Assembly (NCBI GenBank): GCA_964369665.1
Contig: CAYJFS010000001.1
Coordinates: 186,001-250,000, forward strand
DNA length: 64,000 nt
Reading direction: 5' to 3'
Source: Bilophila sp964369665
GTDB taxonomy: Bacteria; Desulfobacterota; Desulfovibrionia; Desulfovibrionales; Desulfovibrionaceae
The notes under the pieces were generated by a model that was given only the letters and a program-made list of their open reading frames with translations, ran no database searches and was not told the origin of the DNA. Shown here one piece after another: positions 35,089 through 43,919 of this stretch. Every line of letters starts with the position of its first letter. The first letter of the stretch is position 1. The translations under genes and the position numbers were made by a program.

Positions 35089-37143
35089 GTGAATCAGGAG
35101 CATACAAATAAAAAAATACCTCAAGAAGTAAGAAAAAAAGCTACAGAGCTTCAAAAATTCATTACATATCATAATTATCGTTACTATACACTTGATGATC
35201 CAGAAATAGCTGATCATATATATGATAGAGTATTTCAAGAATTACTTGAATTAGAACAAAAGTACCCTGGACTTAAAACAAAAAACTCACCAACACAAAA
35301 TATAGGTAGTACAAATCTTAAAAAACTTGAAGAGGTGCCTCATCGTCAACGTATGTATAGCCTGGACAATGTCTTTTCTTATAATGATTGGAAAAATTTC
35401 CTTAAAAAACTAAATAATATCCTACCCAATAACATGCTTACCTTTTGGTGTGATGCTAAAATGGATGGTATTGCTATAGAACTTATTTATGAAAAAGGAA
35501 CACTAGTCAATGCTCTTACTCGTGGCGATGGTGATACTGGTGAAGTAGTTATAGACACAATCCGTACAATAAAAAATATACCTCACACATTAAAAAACAT
35601 AAAAAATTACCCAGAGCTTCTTGAGGTTCGTGGTGAAGTTGTTATTGCTCTTACTGACTTTGTACATATGAACCAACAACAAAAAAAATATAATGCAAAA
35701 ATCTTTGCTAACCCTCGAAATGCTGCTGCAGGCTCAGTGAGACAATTGAATCCTGCCATCTCTGCTTCAAGACCATTGCAGTTTTTAGCATATGGAATAG
35801 GGGAGTTATGGCCAATATCACTTAAACCAACTCTATATAGTAACCTTATGGAACAACTTGCTATATATGGCTTTACAACACCACCTAATGGGTATATTTG
35901 TGATAGCCACACAGTTTATTCTGTTTACAACAAATTACAAGATGATCGAAATACTCTAGATTATGAAATTGATGGTCTAGTTATTAAGGTCAATGATATA
36001 CAGCAACAAAATGTATTGGGTTATACAGCAAGAGCACCTCGCTTTGCTGTTGCCTGGAAATTTCCAGCACAACAAGCATCAACCCGTGTCATAGCCATCC
36101 ATATACAAGTAGGGCGTACAGGTGTACTAACACCTGTAGCAGAACTTGAACCTGTTACTGTAGGTGGTGTAATAGTAAGTCGTGCAACCTTACATAATGA
36201 AGATGAAATTAAACACAAAGATATTCGTATTGGTGATACAGTTATTGTTCAACGTGCAGGTGATGTTATTCCAGAAATACTTAAATCTGAGCCAGATAAA
36301 CGATTACCTAACAGCCAACCTTTTATATTTCCGCATATTTGCCCAGCATGCCAATCTCCAGCTCATAAAATTAATAATGAAACAGCATGGCGCTGTGTGA
36401 ATATTGCTTGTCCAGAAAAACGCCTAAAAGCTATGCTCCATTTTGTTTCAAAAGCTGGCCTAAACATCGATGGTGTTGGGAAAAAATGGGTTGAACACCT
36501 TATTGCCTCTGGACGTATAAAAACACCTGTGGATCTTTTTACCCTTAAAGTACAAGAACTTCTTCAATATGAAAAAATGGGTGAAAAACTTGCTCACAAA
36601 ATAGTACATGCTATTCATGATGCAAAAAAAAGCTCACTACATCGCTTTATTTGTGCTCTAGGTATCCGACATGTCGGTGAACAAACAGCTAAAACACTAG
36701 CAACATCATTCTCAAGTATTGATAAAATTGCTTGTGCTTCCCTAGAAACACTACAAAGCTTGACAGATATTGGCCCAGAAGTTGCTGGATCTATACAAGC
36801 ATTTTTTGAAGACGACAATAATAAAAAATTATTAACACAACTAAAAAAACTTGGCGTTTGGCCTATAACTCATATACAAAAAAAAGATGTTCCTGCCACG
36901 ACACCCTTTACAGGAAAAAAACTTTTATTTACAGGTACACTCACCATACCAAGAGCAAAAGCTCAACAGTTAGCAGAAGAACATGGTGCTATTATTATGA
37001 AATCATTATCACAAAAAACAGATTATCTTATTATAGGAGAAAACCCTGGATCAAAAATTACAAAAGCTCAACAGCTTGGAATACCAATCCTTGACGAAGA
37101 GACATTCATGCATCTACTTTCTTCTGAAGAATTTCAAGCCTAA
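35089..37143 (+). CDS. ligA: NAD-dependent DNA ligase LigA
   Basis: LigA seals nicks using NAD. It has 684 residues from a GTG (35089) with a weak AGGA-like site. Parts: the NAD-binding Ia domain (YHNYRYYTLDDPEIADHIYD), adenylated K124 in CDAKMDGIAIEL, RGDGDTGEVV, GEVVI, the OB fold (VGRTGVLTPVAELEPVTVGG), the zinc finger CPACQSPAH...CVNIACPEKR, helix-hairpin-helix repeats and a C-terminal BRCT domain (FTGTLTIPRAKAQQLAEEHG). The gene is intact. It depends on the NAD supply from nadE, which lies two genes downstream; the gene order uvrB-ligA-dapB-nadE may form one transcript. Confidence 0.96.
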   Translation: MNQEHTNKKIPQEVRKKATELQKFITYHNYRYYTLDDPEIADHIYDRVFQELLELEQKYPGLKTKNSPTQNIGSTNLKKLEEVPHRQRMYSLDNVFSYNDWKNFLKKLNNILPNNMLTFWCDAKMDGIAIELIYEKGTLVNALTRGDGDTGEVVIDTIRTIKNIPHTLKNIKNYPELLEVRGEVVIALTDFVHMNQQQKKYNAKIFANPRNAAAGSVRQLNPAISASRPLQFLAYGIGELWPISLKPTLYSNLMEQLAIYGFTTPPNGYICDSHTVYSVYNKLQDDRNTLDYEIDGLVIKVNDIQQQNVLGYTARAPRFAVAWKFPAQQASTRVIAIHIQVGRTGVLTPVAELEPVTVGGVIVSRATLHNEDEIKHKDIRIGDTVIVQRAGDVIPEILKSEPDKRLPNSQPFIFPHICPACQSPAHKINNETAWRCVNIACPEKRLKAMLHFVSKAGLNIDGVGKKWVEHLIASGRIKTPVDLFTLKVQELLQYEKMGEKLAHKIVHAIHDAKKSSLHRFICALGIRHVGEQTAKTLATSFSSIDKIACASLETLQSLTDIGPEVAGSIQAFFEDDNNKKLLTQLKKLGVWPITHIQKKDVPATTPFTGKKLLFTGTLTIPRAKAQQLAEEHGAIIMKSLSQKTDYLIIGENPGSKITKAQQLGIPILDEETFMHLLSSEEFQA

Positions 37144-37167
37144 AACTAACTAAAAGGATATAAATCT

Positions 37168-37947
37168 ATGAATTTTTCAATTATTGTTATAGGACCTTAT
37201 GGTCGTATGGGTAAAGCTATCATAGATCTAGCAAAAGAAAAAAATATTCATATAGATGCACTTATTGATCGGTCTTCTAATGCTCATTCATCACAACAGT
37301 ATTCTGAATTTGTAATAAGTAGTGATTATGAGGATATTTTTTCAAAATATCCTCATGCTGTTGTTATTGACTTTACAGCACCAGATTCTTCCATAGCAAT
37401 TGCTCAAAGTGCTGCTAAATATAAAAATCCACTTATTATAGGTACAACAGGTTTTACATTAGATCAGTTTACTTTCTTAGAAAACTTATCTAAAACATCC
37501 AGGATATTTTGGTCTCCTAATATGAGTATTGGCATCAATGTCCTACTTAAATATTTGCCGCAACTCACACAAGATCTTGGTAGTAACTATGATATAGAAG
37601 TGCTAGAAATGCACCATAATAAAAAAAAAGATACCCCAAGTGGTACAGCACTTAGACTTGCAGAAACATTAAGCTCTGCTCGTAACTGGAAGTTCCAAGA
37701 TGTTGTACGTTTCCATAGGGAAGGATTTATAGACGAAAGAAGTAAAGAAGAAATTGGTATACAAAGTATACGATGTGGAGATGTTATTGGTGTACACACT
37801 ATATACTTTGGAGGACCTGGTGAACGTATAGAAATTACACATCAAGCACATTCTAGAAAAAATTTTGCACAAGGTGCTATTTCTGCAGCAGAATGGCTCA
37901 TAAAGCAAAAGCCTGGAACTCTTTATACAATGACAAATATTATCTAA
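37168..37947 (+). CDS. dapB: 4-hydroxy-tetrahydrodipicolinate reductase
   Basis: DapB makes tetrahydrodipicolinate for lysine and meso-diaminopimelate, needed for peptidoglycan. It has 259 residues. Signatures: the NAD(P)-binding IVIGPYGRMGKAI, VVIDFTAPDSS, GTTGFT, SPNMSIGINVLL and the substrate loop MHHNKKKDTPSGTALRLAE. AAAGGAT precedes the ATG. The nadE start lies 2 bases after its stop, so the two are tightly coupled. A conserved GGPGERIEITHQAHSR is near the end. The length is close to the family norm. Confidence 0.95.
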   Translation: MNFSIIVIGPYGRMGKAIIDLAKEKNIHIDALIDRSSNAHSSQQYSEFVISSDYEDIFSKYPHAVVIDFTAPDSSIAIAQSAAKYKNPLIIGTTGFTLDQFTFLENLSKTSRIFWSPNMSIGINVLLKYLPQLTQDLGSNYDIEVLEMHHNKKKDTPSGTALRLAETLSSARNWKFQDVVRFHREGFIDERSKEEIGIQSIRCGDVIGVHTIYFGGPGERIEITHQAHSRKNFAQGAISAAEWLIKQKPGTLYTMTNII

Positions 37948-37949
37948 CA

Positions 37950-39533
37950 ATGCCTATAGCTTTACTACAACTAAATATCATGTTCGGTGACATTAAAAAC
38001 TCTATTAAAAAAATAGAGGATGCTGTCCACCAAGCAAAAGCTTTAGGAGCAAATATATGTATAGCTCCAGAACTTGGTTTATGTGGTTACCCAGTTTCTC
38101 AAGAACTTTTCTATATAAAAGAAATAGCACAAGAATGTACTATACACCTTAAAGAGCTTATCACAAGGCTCCCCTGTAAAACAGCATTAATTATAGGAAC
38201 AATTGAAAAAACATCTACAGACTATTACAACTCTGCTTTGCTTATTCAAGATGGTCATATGCAGGTTATTAGTAGAAAAAAATTTCTTAACACACATCCT
38301 CTGTTTAATGAACATAAAATTTTTTCTATAGGCTCTGGAGCATCGTATTTCATGCTCCAAGGCCAAAAATATATTATTAGTATAGGGCATGATATTACCC
38401 AAGGAAAACCTTTTGCTCAAAAACATCATTGCATTAAAATAGAACCATCTATACTAAACACTTGTCAGGCTGAAGGACTTATCTGTCTTGCAGCTGAGCC
38501 TTTTATTATAAACAAAAAAAATACGATTATTTCTAATCTTAAGAAGATTACACAACAAACAAACACACCAATATTTTTTGTAAATCATGTAGGCGGGAAT
38601 GAACAAATTATTTTCTTTGGAGGAAGTACTGTACTGAATAAATACAGCATACCAATAATAGAACCAATACTATTCAAAGAACATACAAGTGTTGTATCTA
38701 ATCAACCTAAAACTATTGACCTCCAAACAACATTCGATAAACCATCGCTTATTTGGGATTCAATAGTTTTAGGTATTCAAGATTATGCACGGAAACATGC
38801 TTTTTCTGATGTTGTAATAGGTCTCTCAGGAGGTATTGATTCATCACTTACAACAATACTAGCTGTGGAAGCATTAGGTGCTGAACATGTACATGGTATT
38901 TTAATGCCTTCACCTTACTCAAGTAAAGAAAGTATTATAGATGCACAACAATTAGCAAAAAATTTTAATATAAAAACAATGATCATGCCTACACATGCTT
39001 TGCTAGAGGAAACAAAAAAAACACTTCATGATATCATACCACAGGATACAATAAGTGGTAGTATTACAGAGGAAAATATTCAAGCTCGTCTTAGATGTTT
39101 GATTCTAATGAGCCTTTCCAATATGTTTAACTGGCTAGTACTTGCTACTGGCAATAAGTCTGAACTTGCTGTTGGTTACTGTACTTTATATGGAGATATG
39201 GGTGGTGGTTTTGCACCAATATGTGACCTATATAAAATAGAAATCTATAAATTAGCACACTGGTATAATACTTCTAAAATAAAAAACTCTATCCCTTCTA
39301 ATATTTTGACAAAAGAACCATCTGCAGAACTACGTCCAGGGCAAAAAGATCAAGATCTACTTCCACCATATGCATTACTTGATCCTATTCTTCAAACTAT
39401 TTTTGAAGGAACAGACCCACCCAAATTTGCTCAACAAGAGCTTGTAGAAAAAATAACATCTTTAGTTAAAAAAAATGCATTTAAACGTAAACAGGCTACT
39501 CCAGGAATTATTCTTACACGCTCATATTTATAG
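37950..39533 (+). CDS. nadE: NAD+ synthetase with nitrilase-fold N-terminal domain lacking the catalytic Cys
   Basis: NadE makes NAD from nicotinate adenine dinucleotide. From ATG 37950 it has 527 residues, two-domain type. The C-terminal synthetase is intact: P-loop VVIGLSGGIDSSLTTILAV, ATGNKSELAVGYCTLYGDM and PSAELRPGQKDQDLLPPY. The N-terminal glutaminase domain keeps Glu41 (APELGLCGYP) and the Lys at 110/111, but where the family has the nucleophile in ICED it reads SIGHDI, with glycine at 146 (GGG codon, 38385-38387). The later VGGNEQIIFFGGS also departs from the usual VGGQDELVFDG. I infer the enzyme uses free ammonia. The frame is open throughout, so this is not a frameshift. Confidence 0.9.
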   Translation: MPIALLQLNIMFGDIKNSIKKIEDAVHQAKALGANICIAPELGLCGYPVSQELFYIKEIAQECTIHLKELITRLPCKTALIIGTIEKTSTDYYNSALLIQDGHMQVISRKKFLNTHPLFNEHKIFSIGSGASYFMLQGQKYIISIGHDITQGKPFAQKHHCIKIEPSILNTCQAEGLICLAAEPFIINKKNTIISNLKKITQQTNTPIFFVNHVGGNEQIIFFGGSTVLNKYSIPIIEPILFKEHTSVVSNQPKTIDLQTTFDKPSLIWDSIVLGIQDYARKHAFSDVVIGLSGGIDSSLTTILAVEALGAEHVHGILMPSPYSSKESIIDAQQLAKNFNIKTMIMPTHALLEETKKTLHDIIPQDTISGSITEENIQARLRCLILMSLSNMFNWLVLATGNKSELAVGYCTLYGDMGGGFAPICDLYKIEIYKLAHWYNTSKIKNSIPSNILTKEPSAELRPGQKDQDLLPPYALLDPILQTIFEGTDPPKFAQQELVEKITSLVKKNAFKRKQATPGIILTRSYL

Positions 39534-39539
39534 CTAAAT

Positions 39540-40202
39540 TTAGTTCATCTCACACTTCTTTCTTTTAGCTGTTCGTAGCCATTCGTACCAAATTTCAAGT
39601 CCATCACCAGATGTACATGAAACATGGAAGATAGGTAAGGTATTATTTGTTTTCCTTGCATGCTTTTCTGCAACCTCTGTATTAAAATTTACATAGGGCA
39701 AAAGATCTATCTTATTAATAAGCATAATACCTGCACGGTGAAAGAGTAAAGGATATTTTTCTGGCTTATCATCGCCTTCAGTAGCACCAAGAACAGCAAC
39801 AATATAATCTTCACCACAATCAAATTCTGCTGGACAAACAAGGTTACCAACATTTTCAATAAACAATATATCAATTGTATCAAGATCAAGGGAAGGTATT
39901 GCTTCCATAACCATATTCCCATCTAAATGACAACCACCATCTGTATTAATTTGCACAACTTTTACACCTGTCGAAGCAACTCTTTGAGCATCGTTATCTG
40001 TTTGTATATCTCCTTCAATAACAGCCATATTAAACTCAGAAGAAAGATCTTTTAATGTATTTTCTAATAAAGAAGTTTTTCCTGAACCTGGAGCACTTAT
40101 TATATTAAGAACTAGAATCTTTTTATCTAAAAACTGCTTTTTGAGCATAGCAGCAAGCTTATTATTTACTTCTAACACATTACGTACAACAGGGATTTCC
40201 AT
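39540..40202 (-). CDS. hypB: Hydrogenase nickel incorporation GTPase HypB
   Basis: HypB is the GTPase that drives nickel insertion into [NiFe] hydrogenases. It has 220 residues and lacks the His-rich or CXXCGC N-terminal extension of some relatives. Visible: P-loop ISAPGSGKTSLLENTL, the switch region EGDIQTDNDA, the metal-site Cys/His in TDGGCHLDGNMV, ENVGNLVCPAEFDCGED and the guanine motif LINKIDLLPYV. It follows hypA by 17 bases. No hydrogenase structural genes are in the window. The 3' end runs close to that of nadE. Confidence 0.94.
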   Translation of the reverse strand: MEIPVVRNVLEVNNKLAAMLKKQFLDKKILVLNIISAPGSGKTSLLENTLKDLSSEFNMAVIEGDIQTDNDAQRVASTGVKVVQINTDGGCHLDGNMVMEAIPSLDLDTIDILFIENVGNLVCPAEFDCGEDYIVAVLGATEGDDKPEKYPLLFHRAGIMLINKIDLLPYVNFNTEVAEKHARKTNNTLPIFHVSCTSGDGLEIWYEWLRTAKRKKCEMN

Positions 40203-40219
40203 TATTATTTCTCCTAAAA

Positions 40220-40576
40220 TTATTTAGCATCAATATATTTTATATATAATTCTCTTCCTGTCTTAACTTCATAACCTTTCTGCTGCTCACAAAAAGGACA
40301 TGGTAAAAAATACGCTTCCTTATCATTATTAGGAGTAATGACTTCTAAACAATGTAAACACTTTAAAGTAAGTGGTATTTTTTCTAACTTCAAACATGCA
40401 CCATCAAAACTTGTACCTTTTGTAAGTATTTCAAAAGCAAAATACAAAGAATCTGGAACAACATTTGTAAGTTCTCCATAACATAAATTCACCTGAAAAA
40501 GTTTACAAACATTATGTTTTGACATCTCATCATGGATAATAGATAAAATACTTGTAACTATTGATATTTCATGCAT
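40220..40576 (-). CDS. hypA: Hydrogenase/urease nickel metallochaperone HypA
   Basis: HypA hands nickel to hydrogenase with HypB. It has 118 residues and begins MHEISIV, whose His2 is the nickel ligand. The zinc site is the pair of CxxC motifs, CLHC and CPFC, with 25 residues or so between. It lies just upstream of hypB on the same strand, the usual arrangement. Its own upstream region (40577-40828) is a 252-base AT-rich divergent gap without a clear promoter. Confidence 0.94.
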   Translation of the reverse strand: MHEISIVTSILSIIHDEMSKHNVCKLFQVNLCYGELTNVVPDSLYFAFEILTKGTSFDGACLKLEKIPLTLKCLHCLEVITPNNDKEAYFLPCPFCEQQKGYEVKTGRELYIKYIDAK

Positions 40577-40828
40577 ATGGATAAAAAGCCTTAAGTTAAG
40601 AATTAAATTAATACATTGCTTTTTCCTTCATGCTACTATAAAAGATTTTTTATCTTTCTATAGGCCTTATTTATACATTAAAAATAATTGAGCAAAATAA
40701 TCATTGCAACAACTAATTTTGATTATAAACAAAAATACTATTGTGGTTTATTAATGTTCTCTATAACTAGAAAAAACTATTTTTTGAATATGATTGATTA
40801 TAACTCATGGTTACTATGAGGAGCTTAA

Positions 40829-41479
40829 ATGTCTCGTACAACTGTTTTTATTATTTTAGGAACTATCATGCTCATTCTTGCTGCAATGGCAGCATTTAAA
40901 CTAGATCAAGAGTTTTCCATAACAAAGAAAAAAGAACCATTATTTACTACAAATGGTAAACAAGATAAAAATCCATCAAATAACTTAGAAAAAAACCCGT
41001 TTATACCACCAAAATCAGAAATAATAGAAAGCATTACATCTAAAAATTCATTTACAACATCATCTGAAGATGTACAAAAGACAGAACCTAAAAATACTAT
41101 CCAACAAACACAACCATTTACTGATGAAATTTTTGTATGGATCACAGATGCACCAAAAACAATAAAACCTAATGAAAAAGCCATTAATCAAGTAAGGCTA
41201 ACTATCGAAAAAAAAGAGTTATCTTTTCGTATGGTTGCTTCAGAAGCAATTAAAACCCGTACAATGCTTTTACAAAACCCTGAAAGACTTGTTATAGATA
41301 TTCATGGTAACTGGGTTGCATCATTACCACCTATCCCTTCTGGAAATCCTTGGCTAGATAAAATTAGAGTAGGTTATAATGATGGATATACTCGATTTGT
41401 TTTAGAGCTTAAAAAAACACCAAATACTACCGAGACTACACAGCCTAAAAAAAATATAATTGATGTCCAAATTCAATAA
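40829..41479 (+). CDS. AMIN-domain membrane-anchored protein
   Basis: This 216-residue protein has one N-terminal membrane segment (about 5-24), a polar low-complexity linker rich in K, P, T, S and E (about 30-95), and a C-terminal AMIN domain (about 110-215: VRLTIEKKELSFRMVASEAI, LLQNPERLVIDIHGNWVA, IRVGYNDGYTRFVLEL). AMIN domains target periplasmic proteins to peptidoglycan and septal sites; no amidase domain is attached here. GAGGAG lies before the ATG. It converges on recN. Function beyond envelope localisation is not shown. Confidence 0.78.
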   Translation: MSRTTVFIILGTIMLILAAMAAFKLDQEFSITKKKEPLFTTNGKQDKNPSNNLEKNPFIPPKSEIIESITSKNSFTTSSEDVQKTEPKNTIQQTQPFTDEIFVWITDAPKTIKPNEKAINQVRLTIEKKELSFRMVASEAIKTRTMLLQNPERLVIDIHGNWVASLPPIPSGNPWLDKIRVGYNDGYTRFVLELKKTPNTTETTQPKKNIIDVQIQ

Positions 41480-41488
41480 TAAAACCTT

Positions 41489-43051
41489 CTATATACAAGC
41501 CATACGTAAAAGCTCTTGCTCTTTCTCTATATCTTTAAGCTGTTTACATTGAGTATATGTACTACTATCTTGGATATTTTTAGTGATATAAAAATGCCGG
41601 CTTGCTTTAGTAGCAATTTGTGGCCAATGTGTAACAACAAGGATCTGTTTTTGTTCTGCAAGTATTGCAAGTTTATGGGCAACAATCTTTAGTGTTTGTC
41701 CACCAATACCAGTATCAATTTCATCAAAAATCAACATTCCACCTTCAGAACTTGATCGTATAGATATCAAAGCTAATAAAAACCTGGAAAGTTCTCCTCC
41801 AGATATTATATGCTCAAGAGGCTTAGGAGGATGTCCAGGATTTGGAGCCCAAAGAAAACAAACTTTTTTCTCTACACAACCTGGAAATATTTCATGTCCA
41901 ATAAAGTCTACAATAACATTAACATGCTCTGAAAAGCCAAGCTCAACAAGCTCTGTCTTTATTCTATGACAAAAACTTTGTGCAGCTTTATAACGTTCAT
42001 CATTAATTATATGAAGAATTATTTTAAGTTCCTCTAATAAATAAATATACTCTTTTTTAATCTGACGAATATCTAAAAAACACATATCTAAAAATGAAAG
42101 ATTTTCTTCTATTTCTTCTTTTAAAAGAAAAATTTCTGGTAAACTCCTATGAAGTTTCCGTTTAAGTTGGGATAGAGTATATAAACGTGACTCTACCTGC
42201 TCAATATCAATAGTGGTATCTTCTGAAATATTTGATGCACCTCGTAATACACCCTCAAGATCATAAAGCTTATCTTTAACTTCAGATATAAATTCAACAT
42301 ATAAAGACAAGGCATTATCAAAAGGTATAATGTTTAATATATCATTTTTTAGTGAAGAAAACATGGTAGTTAAAGAAATTTCACCATCAAAAAAAGTTGC
42401 TAATACTTCATTATAATACTTTTGCTTAACATCTGTTAATTTAAATTGTTCTCTTACTGTTTCAAGTTGTTCATCTTCTTCTGGCTTTGGATTTACTTTA
42501 TCTATCTCTTCCAGATACATATTAAATAGATCACGTTTCTCTTCAAGATCCTTCAAACGTTTACTACAAAGTTCTTCCTTAGCAAGACAGTCTTTTATTT
42601 TCTCTATTATTTGTATTTTTTTTATAAACAAATCAGGCTTATCAACATATGTATCAATAATATGTTCTTGAAATGATGGTTGAAGAAGTTTTTGTTGCCC
42701 ATGCTGACTTGTATGTATAATAAGTTTAGAACGAAGCGCTTTAAGAGTTTCAGCAGAACTTAGACTATCATTTATATAAAAACGACTTCTCCCTGTTACA
42801 GAAGATAGCTCTCGACGAAGGATAAGTTCACCGTCTTTTGGGTGAATGAATAGTGCTTCTATTTGTGCACGTTCTTTTCCTTGCCGAACAATATCAGCAC
42901 TGAGCTTATCACCCATAAGAAAATGTATTGCTTTTAAAATGAAGCTTTTCCCAGCACCTGTTTCACCAGTAATAACATTCATACCTTGAGAAAACTCAAG
43001 CTCCATGTCAGCAATAAGCGCTAAATTTTGAATACGTAAATATTCAAGCAT
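41489..43051 (-). CDS. recN: DNA repair protein RecN
   Basis: RecN is an SMC-like ATPase used in double-strand break repair. From ATG 43051 (MLEYLRIQNLALIADMELEF) it has 520 residues, a bit shorter than E. coli (553), the loss being in the coiled coil. Motifs: Walker A VITGETGAGKSFILKAI, HTSQHGQQKLL, the signature HIISGGELSRFLLAL, Walker B MLIFDEIDTGIGG and the HWPQIA switch. The central 150-350 region is coiled coil. It is followed on the same strand, upstream, by dppC, with a 26-base gap. Confidence 0.93.
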   Translation of the reverse strand: MLEYLRIQNLALIADMELEFSQGMNVITGETGAGKSFILKAIHFLMGDKLSADIVRQGKERAQIEALFIHPKDGELILRRELSSVTGRSRFYINDSLSSAETLKALRSKLIIHTSQHGQQKLLQPSFQEHIIDTYVDKPDLFIKKIQIIEKIKDCLAKEELCSKRLKDLEEKRDLFNMYLEEIDKVNPKPEEDEQLETVREQFKLTDVKQKYYNEVLATFFDGEISLTTMFSSLKNDILNIIPFDNALSLYVEFISEVKDKLYDLEGVLRGASNISEDTTIDIEQVESRLYTLSQLKRKLHRSLPEIFLLKEEIEENLSFLDMCFLDIRQIKKEYIYLLEELKIILHIINDERYKAAQSFCHRIKTELVELGFSEHVNVIVDFIGHEIFPGCVEKKVCFLWAPNPGHPPKPLEHIISGGELSRFLLALISIRSSSEGGMLIFDEIDTGIGGQTLKIVAHKLAILAEQKQILVVTHWPQIATKASRHFYITKNIQDSSTYTQCKQLKDIEKEQELLRMACI

Positions 43052-43077
43052 CAATAATACCAAGTTAGTAAAAATTT

Positions 43078-43917
43078 TTAACGTTTGAGTCGTGGATCAA
43101 AAGTATCACGTAAACCTTCTCCAAGTAAATTATAGCCAAGAATAGTAATAAGAATAGCTATACCTGGATATAATGAAAGCCAAGGAGCTATCTCAAGAGT
43201 ATCTTTCCCTTCCATTAAAATATTACCCCAACTAGGATTAGGTGGTTGAATGCCAAGCCCTAAAAAACTTAAAAAAGATTCTATAAGAATAGCACCTGCA
43301 ATACCCAATGTAGCTGAAATTAATACAGGTGTTAATGTGTTCGGAAGTATATGCACAAACAAAATCCTTAAAGTACTTGAACCAGCAAGTTTAGCTGCAG
43401 CAATGAAATCTCTTTCCCGAAGAGATAAGGTCTCAGCACGTACTAGTCGAGCAACACCCATCCAAGAAGTTAAACCAATAATAATCATTATGTTTATTAA
43501 GTTTGGCTCAAGAAGTGAGATGACTGCAAGGATAAGAAAAAACGAGGGAAAGCAAAGCATTATATCAACACCACGCATAATAATTTCATCAATAATCCCA
43601 CCAAGGTACCCAGAGATGAGTCCAAAAAAAACTCCAATAATAACAGCTATGCCTACTGAAATAAATCCAACATATAAGGAGGCTCGAGCACCATAAATAA
43701 GCCGTGAAAAAACATCCCGACCTAATGTGTCTGTACCTAAAAAAAATTGTGAAGAGGGTGGTTCAAGAATATTATTTAAATGAAGAGCTGTAGGATCATA
43801 TGGAGCTAAATATGATGCAAATACTGCAATAAAAGCCATCAATAATACAATAGTTAAACCTAAAATAAGTATAAAATTCCTTTCAAAAAACATTATTGCT
43901 TGAATTGGTCTAATCAT
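43078..43917 (-). CDS. Peptide-type ABC transporter permease (DppC/OppC family)
   Basis: This inner-membrane permease has 279 residues with about six hydrophobic segments. It begins with an N-terminal OppC-type segment, then FFLGTDTLGRDVFSRLIYGARASLYVGF, broken by conserved G and D positions, and the cytoplasmic EAA loop FIAAAKLAGSS...HILPNTLTPVLI. The end NLLGEGLRDTFDPRLKR is diagnostic of the OppC/DppC family. It is 2 bases from its partner permease. The substrate-binding protein and ATPases are not adjacent, so the transported compound (di- or oligopeptide, or nickel) cannot be told. Confidence 0.88.
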   Translation of the reverse strand: MIRPIQAIMFFERNFILILGLTIVLLMAFIAVFASYLAPYDPTALHLNNILEPPSSQFFLGTDTLGRDVFSRLIYGARASLYVGFISVGIAVIIGVFFGLISGYLGGIIDEIIMRGVDIMLCFPSFFLILAVISLLEPNLINIMIIIGLTSWMGVARLVRAETLSLRERDFIAAAKLAGSSTLRILFVHILPNTLTPVLISATLGIAGAILIESFLSFLGLGIQPPNPSWGNILMEGKDTLEIAPWLSLYPGIAILITILGYNLLGEGLRDTFDPRLKR

Positions 43918-43919
43918 AA

